Source: Trichomonas vaginalis G3
Lineage: Eukaryota; Parabasalia; Trichomonadida; Trichomonadidae
Direction: 5' to 3'
Length of the DNA stretch: 64,000 nucleotides
Assembly (NCBI RefSeq): GCF_026262505.1
Contig: NC_067203.1
Coordinates: 27,199,411 to 27,263,410 of the forward strand
The notes beneath the pieces were generated by a model. It was not told the DNA's origin and ran no database searches. It was given only the letters and a program-made list of their open reading frames with translations. Made by a program: the position numbers and the translations under genes. How positions within the stretch are numbered: the first letter of the stretch is position 1; the number at the start of each line of letters is the position of its first letter. Of the stretch, positions 47,166-56,500 are shown piece after piece.

Positions 47166-47999
47166 ATGGATTTAAATTCATCCACCTTATGAAGAATTAG
47201 CGGGAGTATATAATACATACGTAGATGATATGATTAATGAAGCATTGAGTGATAATAGAAATGCTCTATCTAAGGAAAAATTAATGAAAATTCCATATTC
47301 TGAATGTTACTTAAATTCAATCACTGCAGCAATTGGTAAACAAAATAAAGGTAAAACATTAACGATATTAAAACAAATTATCATTATTGCTAACACTTCC
47401 CCCATTCACATGTGTTAATTTATATCAACCGTTCAGGTTCACCTTCAGATGATACATTTGAATCTTTAAAGCATTTAATCAAAATTCCAATTATTTATTT
47501 ATCACAAGAAGAAGCAGAAGATTATTTAAAAAACTTTTTAATGTATAAAGAATTATATAATACAATCAAGAAGCAAGGATTAGAGGATAAAATTATTGAT
47601 AAACAACGGGATGAATTATTTGAAACACTTTCTATTTCAAATTTTGATAGAGAATTTTTGCATTCACTCATTTTTCTAGATGATGCAGTGAAATCAAAAC
47701 TAATAACAAATGAGAAATCATATTTTAATCAGTTATTAACTCAATGTCGACACATTCAGTGTTCATTCTTCATGGCTGTTCAATACTTCAAAGCATTAAG
47801 CACAAACATTAAATCAAATCTATCAACACTTTTCATTTTCAGTGGGTTTAGTCGTCAACAGTTGAACGTTATGCTTTATCAAGTGAATTTACCAATGAGC
47901 ATTAATGAACTTTACACACAATATCAGCAATTAGGTGAACATGGAAAAATAATAGTTGATTTAAATAAAGGAGTGTTAAATTTGATTAACTTTTTATAA
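47166..47999 (+). pseudogene. FtsK/HerA-type DNA-packaging ATPase (element B)
   Basis: A Walker A-type motif reads AAIGKQNKGKTLTILK and Walker B HSLIFLDDAVKSK, with the Gln sensor region FFMAVQYFKALS. This is the same family as the ATPase of element A (32615-33490). The gene follows the capsid gene on the same strand, as in many Polintons, and is preceded by AATTTATTTTTGATTAA. It carries a small number of breaks. Confidence 0.65.
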
Positions 48000-48029
48000 T
48001 TAATTTTTATTTTTTATTTATAATTAAAC

Positions 48030-48971
48030 ATGACAGAAATAGCAAATCTTCTACAGGTTCCATTAAAACAAGGGACAAACAAAAAGGGTGCATATAATAG
48101 AACTATGAAAGTTCCAGACGGAATGAAAGAATTAGTTCATTTGTTGCTGGTCTTCAAAAATGTTAAACAAATGAGAAACGTTTTAACATTACCAGAAGCT
48201 CAAGCATATGCCAAACGTCATGGTCCAAATTGGGAAGCACACGAAGCAGACATTACGGGTCCAAATGGAAAACCTGATGGTATAAATGAAGTTTTCGTTA
48301 CTGATGGTCAAGGTAATATTAAAGTCATAAATGGGTTAAAATTAACTATATCTGATTATCCTAAACGTAAAGCATATAATGAATGTTATCCTATGCAATT
48401 TGATGAAAATGGAAAAGCTGTTAAACAATACATTGGAGAAGGTGAAAATGGTCCAATTAATTCATACCGTCATAATCCATATTCTTATTTCAATGAAGAA
48501 TTAAATGCTATTGAAGAGGGACCGGATGGATTACCACGATATGTTAATCAGTTTGATGGTCAATATGCAAATTTGAGACCTGAAATTCCAGCTAAGAAAT
48601 TCTTTAAAGTTGCTTTATTCGATCCAGTGTTCAATGAACAGAAAGAAGCAATGAAAGCAGAATTTAAACCAATTCAAGTGGCAAGAATTTCTTCATCTTC
48701 ACTTTCAGAAGCGTTCAAGGAATTGATAAAGAAACCACTTTATTCTCAACAAGGTTATAACTTTGATTTAATTAAAGAAAGTGATAGACGTAAATTAGAA
48801 AAATCAGATGGTTTTAAGAATGCATGTAATGAAATGATTAAAGATATTGTAAATGATAAAATAAGACTGGAAGAAACTCAAAGCAATATCAATAACATAA
48901 TTGGTGCAGTTACAAAGAAAGTATAAGCAAACAATGATGAACCTTGGGATATTACCGTAACAACTAAATAA
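48030..48971 (+). CDS. Conserved virion-zone protein, about 300 aa (element B)
   Basis: Landmarks are [20 protein letters not shown] (about 48-67), [20 protein letters not shown] (about 70-90), [20 protein letters not shown] (about 98-118) and RHNPYSYF. The first 298 codons are open and related coding-like sequence continues to 48971. The capsid-zone position and its counterpart in the large structural region of element A suggest a structural protein. Its start follows TTTTATTTTTTATTTATAATTAAAC. Confidence 0.5.
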
Positions 48972-49009
48972 AACTTTAAATATATTTTTCTTTTTTTATT
49001 CAATTATAA

Positions 49010-49708
49010 ATGAGAAGACGTTTCACAAGTCAAAAGAACACTAACGCAAAAGCAGAGATTACGGTTGGTTATAACGTAAATGATGATAAATCACGAATTA
49101 TTCAAAATGTTAAAGTTAATGTTAGTCCTGAATTAACAAGGTCAGCAACTCAACCAAATTTATTAACTCGTGACTTACCAAAGAATGAAGAGAGAAGAAA
49201 AATGAAGAATGGAGACCCAATCATTTTATCTGAACCCGGTAAAGAACCCGTTGAAATTCCCACTTATCCAACATACCCCCCACCTCTTTCATCAAACATC
49301 GAGAACCCAGGAATCTACGATTCCAGTCGCAATGCGCCATATAAAATAGACATTAATTCTGAATTAATGAAAATTTACCGTGATATAATAATTAATAATT
49401 ATGATTCAATAATAAATTTAATTGATCAATCCGGTTTAATTATTTTACCTTATGAATCATTAATTCACATTATCGCCATTCTTTGTGATGTTCAAGATTC
49501 AGACGTTAAGATTCAATTTTTCATAGATGATGAGGTTTCATGCTGCGGAACAGTTGCAAAAATAAATCCTATAAAGGATATTAGCACAATTAAGATATCA
49601 AAGAACGGAACAACAACTGAACTTCATTTAACATATAATGATATTTATAATAAAATAGTTGATGAATATAAAATATCACTTGAAAAATTCTTTGTTAAGG
49701 CTATTTAA
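49010..49708 (+). CDS. Unrecognised protein, 232 aa (element B)
   Basis: The basic start MRRRFTSQKNTNAKAE suggests nucleic-acid or capsid interior contact. A Pro-rich linker (EIPTYPTYPPPLSSNIE, about 82-100) and a globular C-terminal half (INSELMKIYRDIIINNYDSI) follow. The leader is TATATTTTTCTTTTTTTATT. It converges with the minor virion gene at 49705 (overlapping stops). The family is not recognised. Confidence 0.5.
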   Translation: MRRRFTSQKNTNAKAEITVGYNVNDDKSRIIQNVKVNVSPELTRSATQPNLLTRDLPKNEERRKMKNGDPIILSEPGKEPVEIPTYPTYPPPLSSNIENPGIYDSSRNAPYKIDINSELMKIYRDIIINNYDSIINLIDQSGLIILPYESLIHIIAILCDVQDSDVKIQFFIDDEVSCCGTVAKINPIKDISTIKISKNGTTTELHLTYNDIYNKIVDEYKISLEKFFVKAI

Positions 49709-50184
49709 TATTCAAGCATTAACATTATTGAATAATAATCCTTTGAATCATAATCAATAATAATTGACCTTTCACCAGTTTCTATCGTTTGTTTTATTTC
49801 TTTTTGTTCCCCACTATCTGGATCGGTCATTGTAATTGTTTTTGTTATAGTATCAGCTTTATCTTTAACTTCAATCTTTTTTCCATCAGGATATTTAAAC
49901 CAAAATTCCAAAAATTCGATATTGTCAATCTGTTCATATTTTAATCTATCAATTACATTTTTAATACCATCTGAAAATCTTATGAAATGGTCATTATATG
50001 GGTTTGATTGAACTAAATTTGAATGAAGTGAAATATAACCCGATGATGAATATGACATTGACTCATATTTTCTGAAAACACTAAAATTTATAACATGAAT
50101 GAATTTCTTATTCGTTGAATTTATGAATTCTTGAGGTAATCTTATTCTAGTTTTATTTATCACTGGAAAATAACGCTTTACCAT
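49705..50184 (-). CDS. Minor virion protein, 159 aa, relative of the FYLELSF family (element B)
   Basis: Contains FIHVINFSVFRKYESM, then SLHSNLVQSNPYNDHFIRF, IEFLEFWFKYPDGKKIEV and the closing DYYSIMLMLEY. This order matches HASFS / DFQVWFTTNG / FYLELSF of the two element A proteins, so a shared fold is likely. The start at 50184 is preferred because it sits 20 bases from a divergent gene start. It is probably a minor coat or vertex protein. Confidence 0.5.
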   Translation of the reverse strand: MVKRYFPVINKTRIRLPQEFINSTNKKFIHVINFSVFRKYESMSYSSSGYISLHSNLVQSNPYNDHFIRFSDGIKNVIDRLKYEQIDNIEFLEFWFKYPDGKKIEVKDKADTITKTITMTDPDSGEQKEIKQTIETGERSIIIDYDSKDYYSIMLMLEY

Positions 50185-50204
50185 ATTTTTAATCGTAATA
50201 AAAA

Positions 50205-50938
50205 ATGTCAATTATCAATATTATTTCGAATAATAACTGTGAATTAAATTTAACAGTTAGCGGAATTTATAATGTTACTCTCGTTTCTGTGAGTGGTAAA
50301 TTTAATCCCATTCTTTAGACCCTTCAGATTATATATCATTTATTAAAGATGACCTTGAAAAAACATATGATATGTATATAAATAATGTGATAACGAAATG
50401 GGATATTAACACAATTTTAAGTTATTTAAATGAATCATTTATCATATGGTATGAAGAAAATTTTAAATCAAAACCTGATAAACTTTTTGAACTTGATGAA
50501 ATAAATAACCTTATTAAATTCCCGCTGAAAATTAAATTTTGTACTCCTCATCTTCGTTCATTGTTGGGGATATTAAATTTTGAAAAAGATGTTGGGATGT
50601 TTTGTATTCTGACACTGGTTCCAATTTCATTTTAATCAAATGTGATAAAGTTAATACCCCAATGAGATTTTCACATCAAACATTAGACCCTAACTCTTAC
50701 CCATCAATACAAAACATTTTATCCATCAACTTAAACATATTTTCTTTATCATATCCGTTTCAATTATCCGGGAATTCATTTATTCTTCATTCAAAAGATT
50801 TATCAATATTAAATTTAGAGTAACCGACCTATTTGATTGTGATTTAGAATTCATGAATGAAATATTATGGCAATTTCAAATAGAAAAAATAGCTGATGAG
50901 AAACAGATTAAATATTTATTTTTAAATCATAATAAATG
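50205..50938 (+). pseudogene. Minor capsid/virion-type gene, broken (element B)
   Basis: Starts MSIINIISNNNCELNLTVSG, beta-rich, and continues through NNVITKWDINTILSYLNES to an end near IADEKQIKYLFLNHNK. It stands where a penton-type minor capsid gene would be expected, divergent from the 159-aa gene and directly before the fibre. Several breaks are present. Confidence 0.45.
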
Positions 50939-52705
50939 ATTAAACAACAGCAACCACAACAACTTAAGGCACAGACCATTACATACGCCATATATGCATA
51001 TAATTCAAAGACGGCAGAACAAACGCAAAGGTTGAAATATGGAGATTTGGAGATAGTATTGAAAAATGACCATTTCGAATTCGTTTGCAAAGGTGGTGCA
51101 GTGATATCAAATATAAAAGAAATTTTATTTATGAATTCAAAAATTAAAGGAATAACGGATGATATAACATCAATTCCACCAGAAGAACAAAGATATTACG
51201 CATTAAATGCATTTCCTAAAGTTTTGAAGATTGGAAGATTTAATTTAAATGAGGAATTCATAAAAGGTTTCCTAAATGACATAATGAAGAAAGTAGATAA
51301 GGAATATGTGGATAGTGAGTTAAATAAGAAAGCAGATAAAGAACTTGTGGCTAGTGAGTTAATGAAGAAAGCAGATAAAGAACTTGTGGCTAGTGAGTTA
51401 GAGAAGAAGGCAGATAAAGAACTTGTGGCTAGTGCGTTAATGAAGAAGGTAGATAAAGAACTTGTGGATGAAAAAGATAATGAAATTAAAGAAAGGGTTG
51501 AATGGTATCATGAATGGACATCAAAGATTTTTAAAACTAAAGCTGATACAGGATGGGTTTCGGGATGTTTAGACCTTAAAGCGGATACAGGATGGGTTTC
51601 TGGATGTTTAGACCTTAAAGCAGATAAGGAATATGTCAACAGTGAGTTAGAGAAGAAGGTAAATAAGGAATATGTGGATGAAATATACCAAAGTTTGATA
51701 GGAACAACAAAAAATATTGAAACTATTGTTGGTGACTTTTCTGTCTATGAAGAAAATAAATATTTTAGATGGGAGTTTGTACACTCCTTAAAAAATGGTA
51801 TACGGTATAAACTCATTCCGAAAAATAACAATGAAATGTATGTAAGCTATATAAAGAATGATGGTACACAAGTTAAAGTTCCATTAGACAACAACTGTTA
51901 CTTAAACTTATATGGAGACGAACAAAAGAAATATTTAAGAGTTTATGAAATGACAGATATGACATTGCCTAACCCAGCTCCAGCACCATATTATTATGAC
52001 TATGGAGATGATGAGAGAACACCACATGTAGATGAACAAAAGTTAACATTATATTTAGATTATTATAGATATAAAAGATATAATGCAATAGAAAAAACGA
52101 GAATAGTATATTATTATATAGATGACAAAAATAAATATTATAGTCAAGATTTTACCTACCCTGAAAACATAAGATTATATTATAAAAAATATTCTAACAC
52201 AAACCAGAAGAAACCTGAAATAGTTGCACTATATTTTAAGTTCAAAAGAGACAATCCTATATTATCTCATATGTTTGATTTAATGAACCCAGTAGGTTCT
52301 ATTTATACATCTATGGATGCAAGAGGTCCTCAAGTAATGTTTGGTGTTGGTGCATGGGAACAAATAGTCGACAGGTTTTTGTATTGTGCAAACTCTTCAA
52401 AGGAAACAGGTGGAAGTAAAACAATTTCAGGTGAAAATTTACCTGCACACAGTCACTACATAGATTTAAGTACATCTCAAGCAGGTTGGCATAAGCATAG
52501 ATATTGGGATTGGTCAGGAATGACAAAAGGTAAAGGATATGATGTTAAAGACGATGTTAAGTTTGCTATAAATTGTTACTGGGATGACACTGAGGGAGGA
52601 GGAAACCATACACATTTCGTTTCAGGATATACGCAAACAACGGGACAAAGTAAAGAATACATGCCACCATTTATGACTGTATTCGCATGGTATAGAGTTC
52701 AATGA
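50936..52705 (+). CDS. Phage-like tail fibre with collar-type tip, 589 aa (element B)
   Basis: The N-terminal domain (1-110) is followed by a shaft of short repeated units (KADKELVASELMKK and KADTGWVSGCLDL, about 115-245). The C-terminal 340 residues begin at IETIVGDFSVYEENKYFRW and end with the collar-type tip (MNPVGSIYTSM, LPAHSHYIDLS, GNHTHFVSGYTQ), with His-x-His metal-binding pattern. This C-terminal part is nearly identical to the fibre of element A, while the shaft is unrelated. Receptor binding is the expected role. The frame is intact. Confidence 0.85.
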   Translation: MIKQQQPQQLKAQTITYAIYAYNSKTAEQTQRLKYGDLEIVLKNDHFEFVCKGGAVISNIKEILFMNSKIKGITDDITSIPPEEQRYYALNAFPKVLKIGRFNLNEEFIKGFLNDIMKKVDKEYVDSELNKKADKELVASELMKKADKELVASELEKKADKELVASALMKKVDKELVDEKDNEIKERVEWYHEWTSKIFKTKADTGWVSGCLDLKADTGWVSGCLDLKADKEYVNSELEKKVNKEYVDEIYQSLIGTTKNIETIVGDFSVYEENKYFRWEFVHSLKNGIRYKLIPKNNNEMYVSYIKNDGTQVKVPLDNNCYLNLYGDEQKKYLRVYEMTDMTLPNPAPAPYYYDYGDDERTPHVDEQKLTLYLDYYRYKRYNAIEKTRIVYYYIDDKNKYYSQDFTYPENIRLYYKKYSNTNQKKPEIVALYFKFKRDNPILSHMFDLMNPVGSIYTSMDARGPQVMFGVGAWEQIVDRFLYCANSSKETGGSKTISGENLPAHSHYIDLSTSQAGWHKHRYWDWSGMTKGKGYDVKDDVKFAINCYWDDTEGGGNHTHFVSGYTQTTGQSKEYMPPFMTVFAWYRVQ

Positions 52706-52789
52706 ACACACTTAACCCAAAGGTTTAGGCTTACCGAATGAACTAAATATATTTTATGTCTGTAATTAATTAGGTAATGAAGTAATGGA

Positions 52790-52860
52790 TGAACTACAGA
52801 AAAGAAGTTAAAAGCTTGGGGTCGTTTTGTACAAAAATATATTTTATCGTGAATGGTTTC
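52790..52860 (+). pseudogene. Scrap of a KilA-N gene end (element B)
   Basis: CAGAAAAGAAGTTAAAAGCT and TTGGGGTCGTTTTGTACAAA match, almost base for base, the last codons of the element A KilA-N gene (about 27655-27700). It lies just after the shared fibre segment and marks a second trace of exchange between the two elements. Confidence 0.75.
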
Positions 52861-52876
52861 AGGTTATTCAATAATT

Positions 52877-53236
52877 AATTATTTTTGAAGAACTGTAGGT
52901 GCTACCATGTTACCATATGCTACCAGGTCATTTAACTTCTCTGAAAAAATGAGACAACATGACATTTAGACAACATCACAGGAGGAAGGTAGTTATGAAT
53001 TATTTTTGAAGAACTGTAGGTGCTACCATGTTACCATGTGCTACCAGGTCATTTAACTTCTTTTAAAAAATGAGACAACATGACATTTAGACAACATCAC
53101 AGGAGGAAGGTAGTTATGAATTATTTTTGAAGAACTGTAGGTGCTACCATGTTACCATGTGCTACCAGGTCATTTAACTTCTTTTAAAAAATGAGACAAC
53201 ATGACATTTTGACAACATCACAGGATTAATGAGGAA
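52877..53236. repeat. Three 121-bp tandem repeats, left of the primase-helicase gene
   Basis: Units start at 52877, 52998 and 53119. Each has GTGCTACCATGTTACCAT, GCTACCAGGTCATTTAAC and AATGAGACAACATGACATTT. An inverted set of three lies at 55649-55998. Confidence 0.9.
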
Positions 53237-53261
53237 GGCAAAAATAAATTCCAATCATACT

Positions 53262-55574
53262 TTATAAAGCTTCATTTACAGGTATTTCATCGTCAGTAAA
53301 TGAATCATCATTATCGTTTGGTTCAACCTGTTTATATAATCCTTTCATTTCTTCTTTCAAAACATAACACCATGTTTGTTTACCGTCTATTCTTCTATGT
53401 TTCCTATCACATTTATCCTTAATACTCATTTGGAAATTCTTGTCTTTCATGTCTGATGGTTTGCAGAATAGAGCATTTTCACACGTCATACCTGCACACA
53501 ATTCATCATAATGTGTATTTATCCATACATCTAAAGGATTTGTTGATAACTCGATTAAATCTTGTTTGGCTTCAGTCATCGGTATGATTCGTACATTAAA
53601 TGATGAAAGGTCATATTGCATAAAATACGTCAGCAAATTATCATAAAATTCCTTTGTGCATGAATTCATCAAATTCTTGAAGTAATCAAATTGACCCTTG
53701 AATTGACCATTAACTCTTAAAACTATGTATCTTCTGTCTCCAACTTCAATTTTGACAGGGTAGACGTTGTTAGTTACGAAAATGAAGTTTGCAACGTTCT
53801 GAGCAGTTCTTCTGGGTTGATTCTTTTCATTAATTCTAATTTGATTATCCGTAATAATTGATTTCAAAGCGTTGAAGTTTGCGAGTCTGTCTTCACCTAC
53901 ATTCTTGAGTTCATTAAGTACAAGAAACATTTTATTCTCAACTACTGAGTTGAAATTACCCGTTAGCTCACTTATTTCAGTAATGTTTTTGCATGAATAA
54001 CCAGCGAGAAGTTCAGAAATAATGTCCGTGAATCTGTTTTTACCTGTTCCCTGAAGTCCTTTCAAAATAATTGCTGTTTCATTCTTGATTCCAGGATGTT
54101 GAATCATTGATGCAATCCAGCCGAGAAGGTATTTATACACTTCATCGTTATTATCACAAATGGCTTCTTTAATGAAATTCATAAACATTTCAATTTTTGA
54201 GTAATCTAGTTTTTTGAGAATGTTGTATTTATAACCTTGAAACGTTGAGAAAACATCTGGAGAATCAGATTTAAAGCAAACACCCTTAACGGTTAATGAA
54301 GACAATTGATTTAATAGTACATCCCATGCTGTTATTGTTTTACCTTCTTCTTTAAATAATTTAATCATTTTGAGTGACTCTTTCATGTTTGATTGAAGAA
54401 CGAATGATATTTGATTCATTTTGTCGTGGATATTATAGTCCTTTTGAATGAAATATTTATTTCCACAATCTACAAAACGGATTACACGTGATAAATCCTC
54501 AATTACTTCAGAACTGTTTTTATACTGATGATTTTCAGCCTTGCGTCTAATATCTGTTATCAAGAATGAATCATCAAGTTTGATATCAAATGTTATTTTT
54601 GGCTTACGTAATAAAGGTAAAACATATTCATCATAATATTCCTTTTGATAAAGTTTTAGAATCTTCACCAAAACAAATGGAGAAGTCATTAAATATGCAT
54701 ATCTATCACGTGCTTTTTCAAAATTACTTTTTGCATTTTCTGTTAAATTGCAGAAGTTATAAACGTTATCGTATGCTTCATTAATTAAATGATCCGGTAA
54801 CGAATTAATAGCTTGAAACAGTGTGAATAATGTTATTTCTTTTTCTAAATTCATGTTTCCACCATCATTATGTACTTCAAAATCACAGATGCCATCAACT
54901 ATGCTCTGGGCAAGTTTATCGTCAATGTTTACATCTTTGTTTTCATTCATGATATTCTTTATTTCTTCGTTCTTCTGTTCAACTCTTACCTTAATATTCA
55001 AATCATTTAATATATCGTTTACTGTTCTAGTTAATGTTGAATCATAACTTCCACGAATGAATGAGTATGTATTGATTGGTTCTGATGCATTCTTGCGAAC
55101 TCTTGAATCAGCCATAACTACTAATGAACGCTTTGAATCATCCATAGAAGTCATTATGTCAATATCATAATCATTGCAGGAATAACATTTAATCATTCTG
55201 TTCGAAACTGCATAAAAGAAATTAGTGTTGCAATAAATGTGAAGACCTCCTGAAGCGGTTTTAACGATAACATCTTTATCCGAAAGTTTTGATAAAATGT
55301 CTTTTCTAACTGTTTCTTTAAGTTCATCATTGTATGATTTATTGATATCAACATCTATAATCGTTAAATTTGAAATTTTATTTGCTAATAAAGCTGTACC
55401 AGTTTTCCTTCCTCTTCCTCCATCATGTTTGAGGTAGTTATGTAAATCAATCCTGTTTTCACCAATTCTTTCGTTGAGGGTTTTAGTTTCTGCCACAACT
55501 AATTCCTCAGCTAATGAATCAATAACTTTTTCATCAGAAACGATATAGTTGCTGTTGTTGTTTGTTGCTGTCAT
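53262..55574 (-). CDS. Primase-polymerase / superfamily 3 helicase fusion, 770 aa (element B)
   Basis: The N-terminal AEP-type domain has LTIIDVDINK (about residue 72), ASGGLHIYCN (about 105) and YDIDIMTSMDD (about 132), the three Asp/His motifs of primase-polymerases. The SF3 helicase domain has Walker A ILKGLQGTGKNRF (about 510), Walker B-like KMFLVLNELK (about 545) and motif C VANFIFVTNNVYPV (about 597), followed by GDRRYIVLR. It would prime and unwind DNA at replication start. The gene is framed by inverted 3 x 121-bp arrays. Its leader is TTATTTTTATTTTTTTATTC, then CTATATAA. It is whole. Confidence 0.88.
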   Translation of the reverse strand: MTATNNNSNYIVSDEKVIDSLAEELVVAETKTLNERIGENRIDLHNYLKHDGGRGRKTGTALLANKISNLTIIDVDINKSYNDELKETVRKDILSKLSDKDVIVKTASGGLHIYCNTNFFYAVSNRMIKCYSCNDYDIDIMTSMDDSKRSLVVMADSRVRKNASEPINTYSFIRGSYDSTLTRTVNDILNDLNIKVRVEQKNEEIKNIMNENKDVNIDDKLAQSIVDGICDFEVHNDGGNMNLEKEITLFTLFQAINSLPDHLINEAYDNVYNFCNLTENAKSNFEKARDRYAYLMTSPFVLVKILKLYQKEYYDEYVLPLLRKPKITFDIKLDDSFLITDIRRKAENHQYKNSSEVIEDLSRVIRFVDCGNKYFIQKDYNIHDKMNQISFVLQSNMKESLKMIKLFKEEGKTITAWDVLLNQLSSLTVKGVCFKSDSPDVFSTFQGYKYNILKKLDYSKIEMFMNFIKEAICDNNDEVYKYLLGWIASMIQHPGIKNETAIILKGLQGTGKNRFTDIISELLAGYSCKNITEISELTGNFNSVVENKMFLVLNELKNVGEDRLANFNALKSIITDNQIRINEKNQPRRTAQNVANFIFVTNNVYPVKIEVGDRRYIVLRVNGQFKGQFDYFKNLMNSCTKEFYDNLLTYFMQYDLSSFNVRIIPMTEAKQDLIELSTNPLDVWINTHYDELCAGMTCENALFCKPSDMKDKNFQMSIKDKCDRKHRRIDGKQTWCYVLKEEMKGLYKQVEPNDNDDSFTDDEIPVNEAL

Positions 55575-55648
55575 TTATATAGGAATAAAAAAATAAAAAT
55601 AATTTTAAAACTAACTTTATTTTTGGGCTGCATCATATTTTCGTAAAT

Positions 55649-55998
55649 GTTGTCTAAATGTCATGTTGTCTCATTTTTTCAGAGAAGTTAAATGACCTGG
55701 TAGCACATGGTAACATGGTAGCACCTTCAGTTCTTCAAATATATTTCATAACTACCTTCCTCCTGTGTTGTTGTCTAAATGTCATGTTGTCTCATTTTTT
55801 CAGAGAAGTTAAATGACCTGGTAGCACATGGTAACATGGTAGCACCTTCAGTTCTTCAAATATATTTCATAACTGCCTTCCTCCTGTGTTGTTGTCTAAA
55901 TGTCATGTTGTCTCATTTTTTCAGAGAAGTTAAATGACCTGGTAGCACATGGTAACATGGTAGCACCTTCAGTTCTTCAAAAATAATTAATTATTGAA
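55649..55998. repeat. Three 120-bp tandem repeats, inverted partner of 52877-53236
   Basis: Units start at 55649, 55769 and 55889 with TGTTGTCTAAATGTCATGTT, then GGTAGCACATGGTAACATGG. They read as the reverse complement of the left array with a few differences. The region upstream of the primase-helicase gene has no coding sequence until 56056. Confidence 0.9.
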
Positions 55999-56055
55999 TA
56001 ACCTAAAAACATTAACGATAAAATAACTGATAACAAATTTTTATTTTTATCATAA

Positions 56056-56220
56056 ATGAATACCCCACAAGCTCAAAATTTACCACGAATCATAACAAGG
56101 GAGGAAATGATAAAAATGATGCAAGAACATGTTAAAAATAACAAACCACTAAAACTGAGAAAATGTGGTTATGCAGTAATGATGGAAAGAGAGATGTTGT
56201 CGAAGAGGAATAAAAATTAA
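56056..56220 (+). CDS. Small basic protein, 54 aa (element B)
   Basis: MNTPQAQNLPRIITREEMIK at the start and a basic end (MEREMLSKRNKN). It is preceded by TTTTTATTTTTATCATAA, the element B leader style, which supports a real gene. The function is not recognised. Confidence 0.5.
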   Translation: MNTPQAQNLPRIITREEMIKMMQEHVKNNKPLKLRKCGYAVMMEREMLSKRNKN

Positions 56221-56490
56221 ATTTGGATTGAGTTTAAAAATTCATCTTTATTAAATTCATCTCTTCCAATCAATTTATTTATTCTATTAAATTCTTTTAT
56301 TTTTGCTTCACTCAGTTTAAGGATTGAACGGTAAGTTTCTAATTTTTCGATTATTTCTTTCCTCTCTTTATCGTTTTCAACCCCACTGCATTGCGGCTTC
56401 TTTTTGTAATAGCATATTTTTGATTTAATTCTGTTTAGTTTCTTTTTATATTCATGTCTGGACTCTTGATGCTTCGTTGTCACTCATTTT
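56217..56490 (-). CDS. Small helical protein, about 88 aa (element B)
   Basis: Highly charged and helical: EYKKKLNRIKSKICYYKKK, then ERKEIIEKLETYRSILKLSE, likely a coiled coil. The start cannot be fixed, because the expected ATG context does not lead cleanly into the frame. It lies just downstream of integrase, convergent with the 54-aa gene. Confidence 0.4.
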
Positions 56491-56500
56491 TTAAAAAAAA

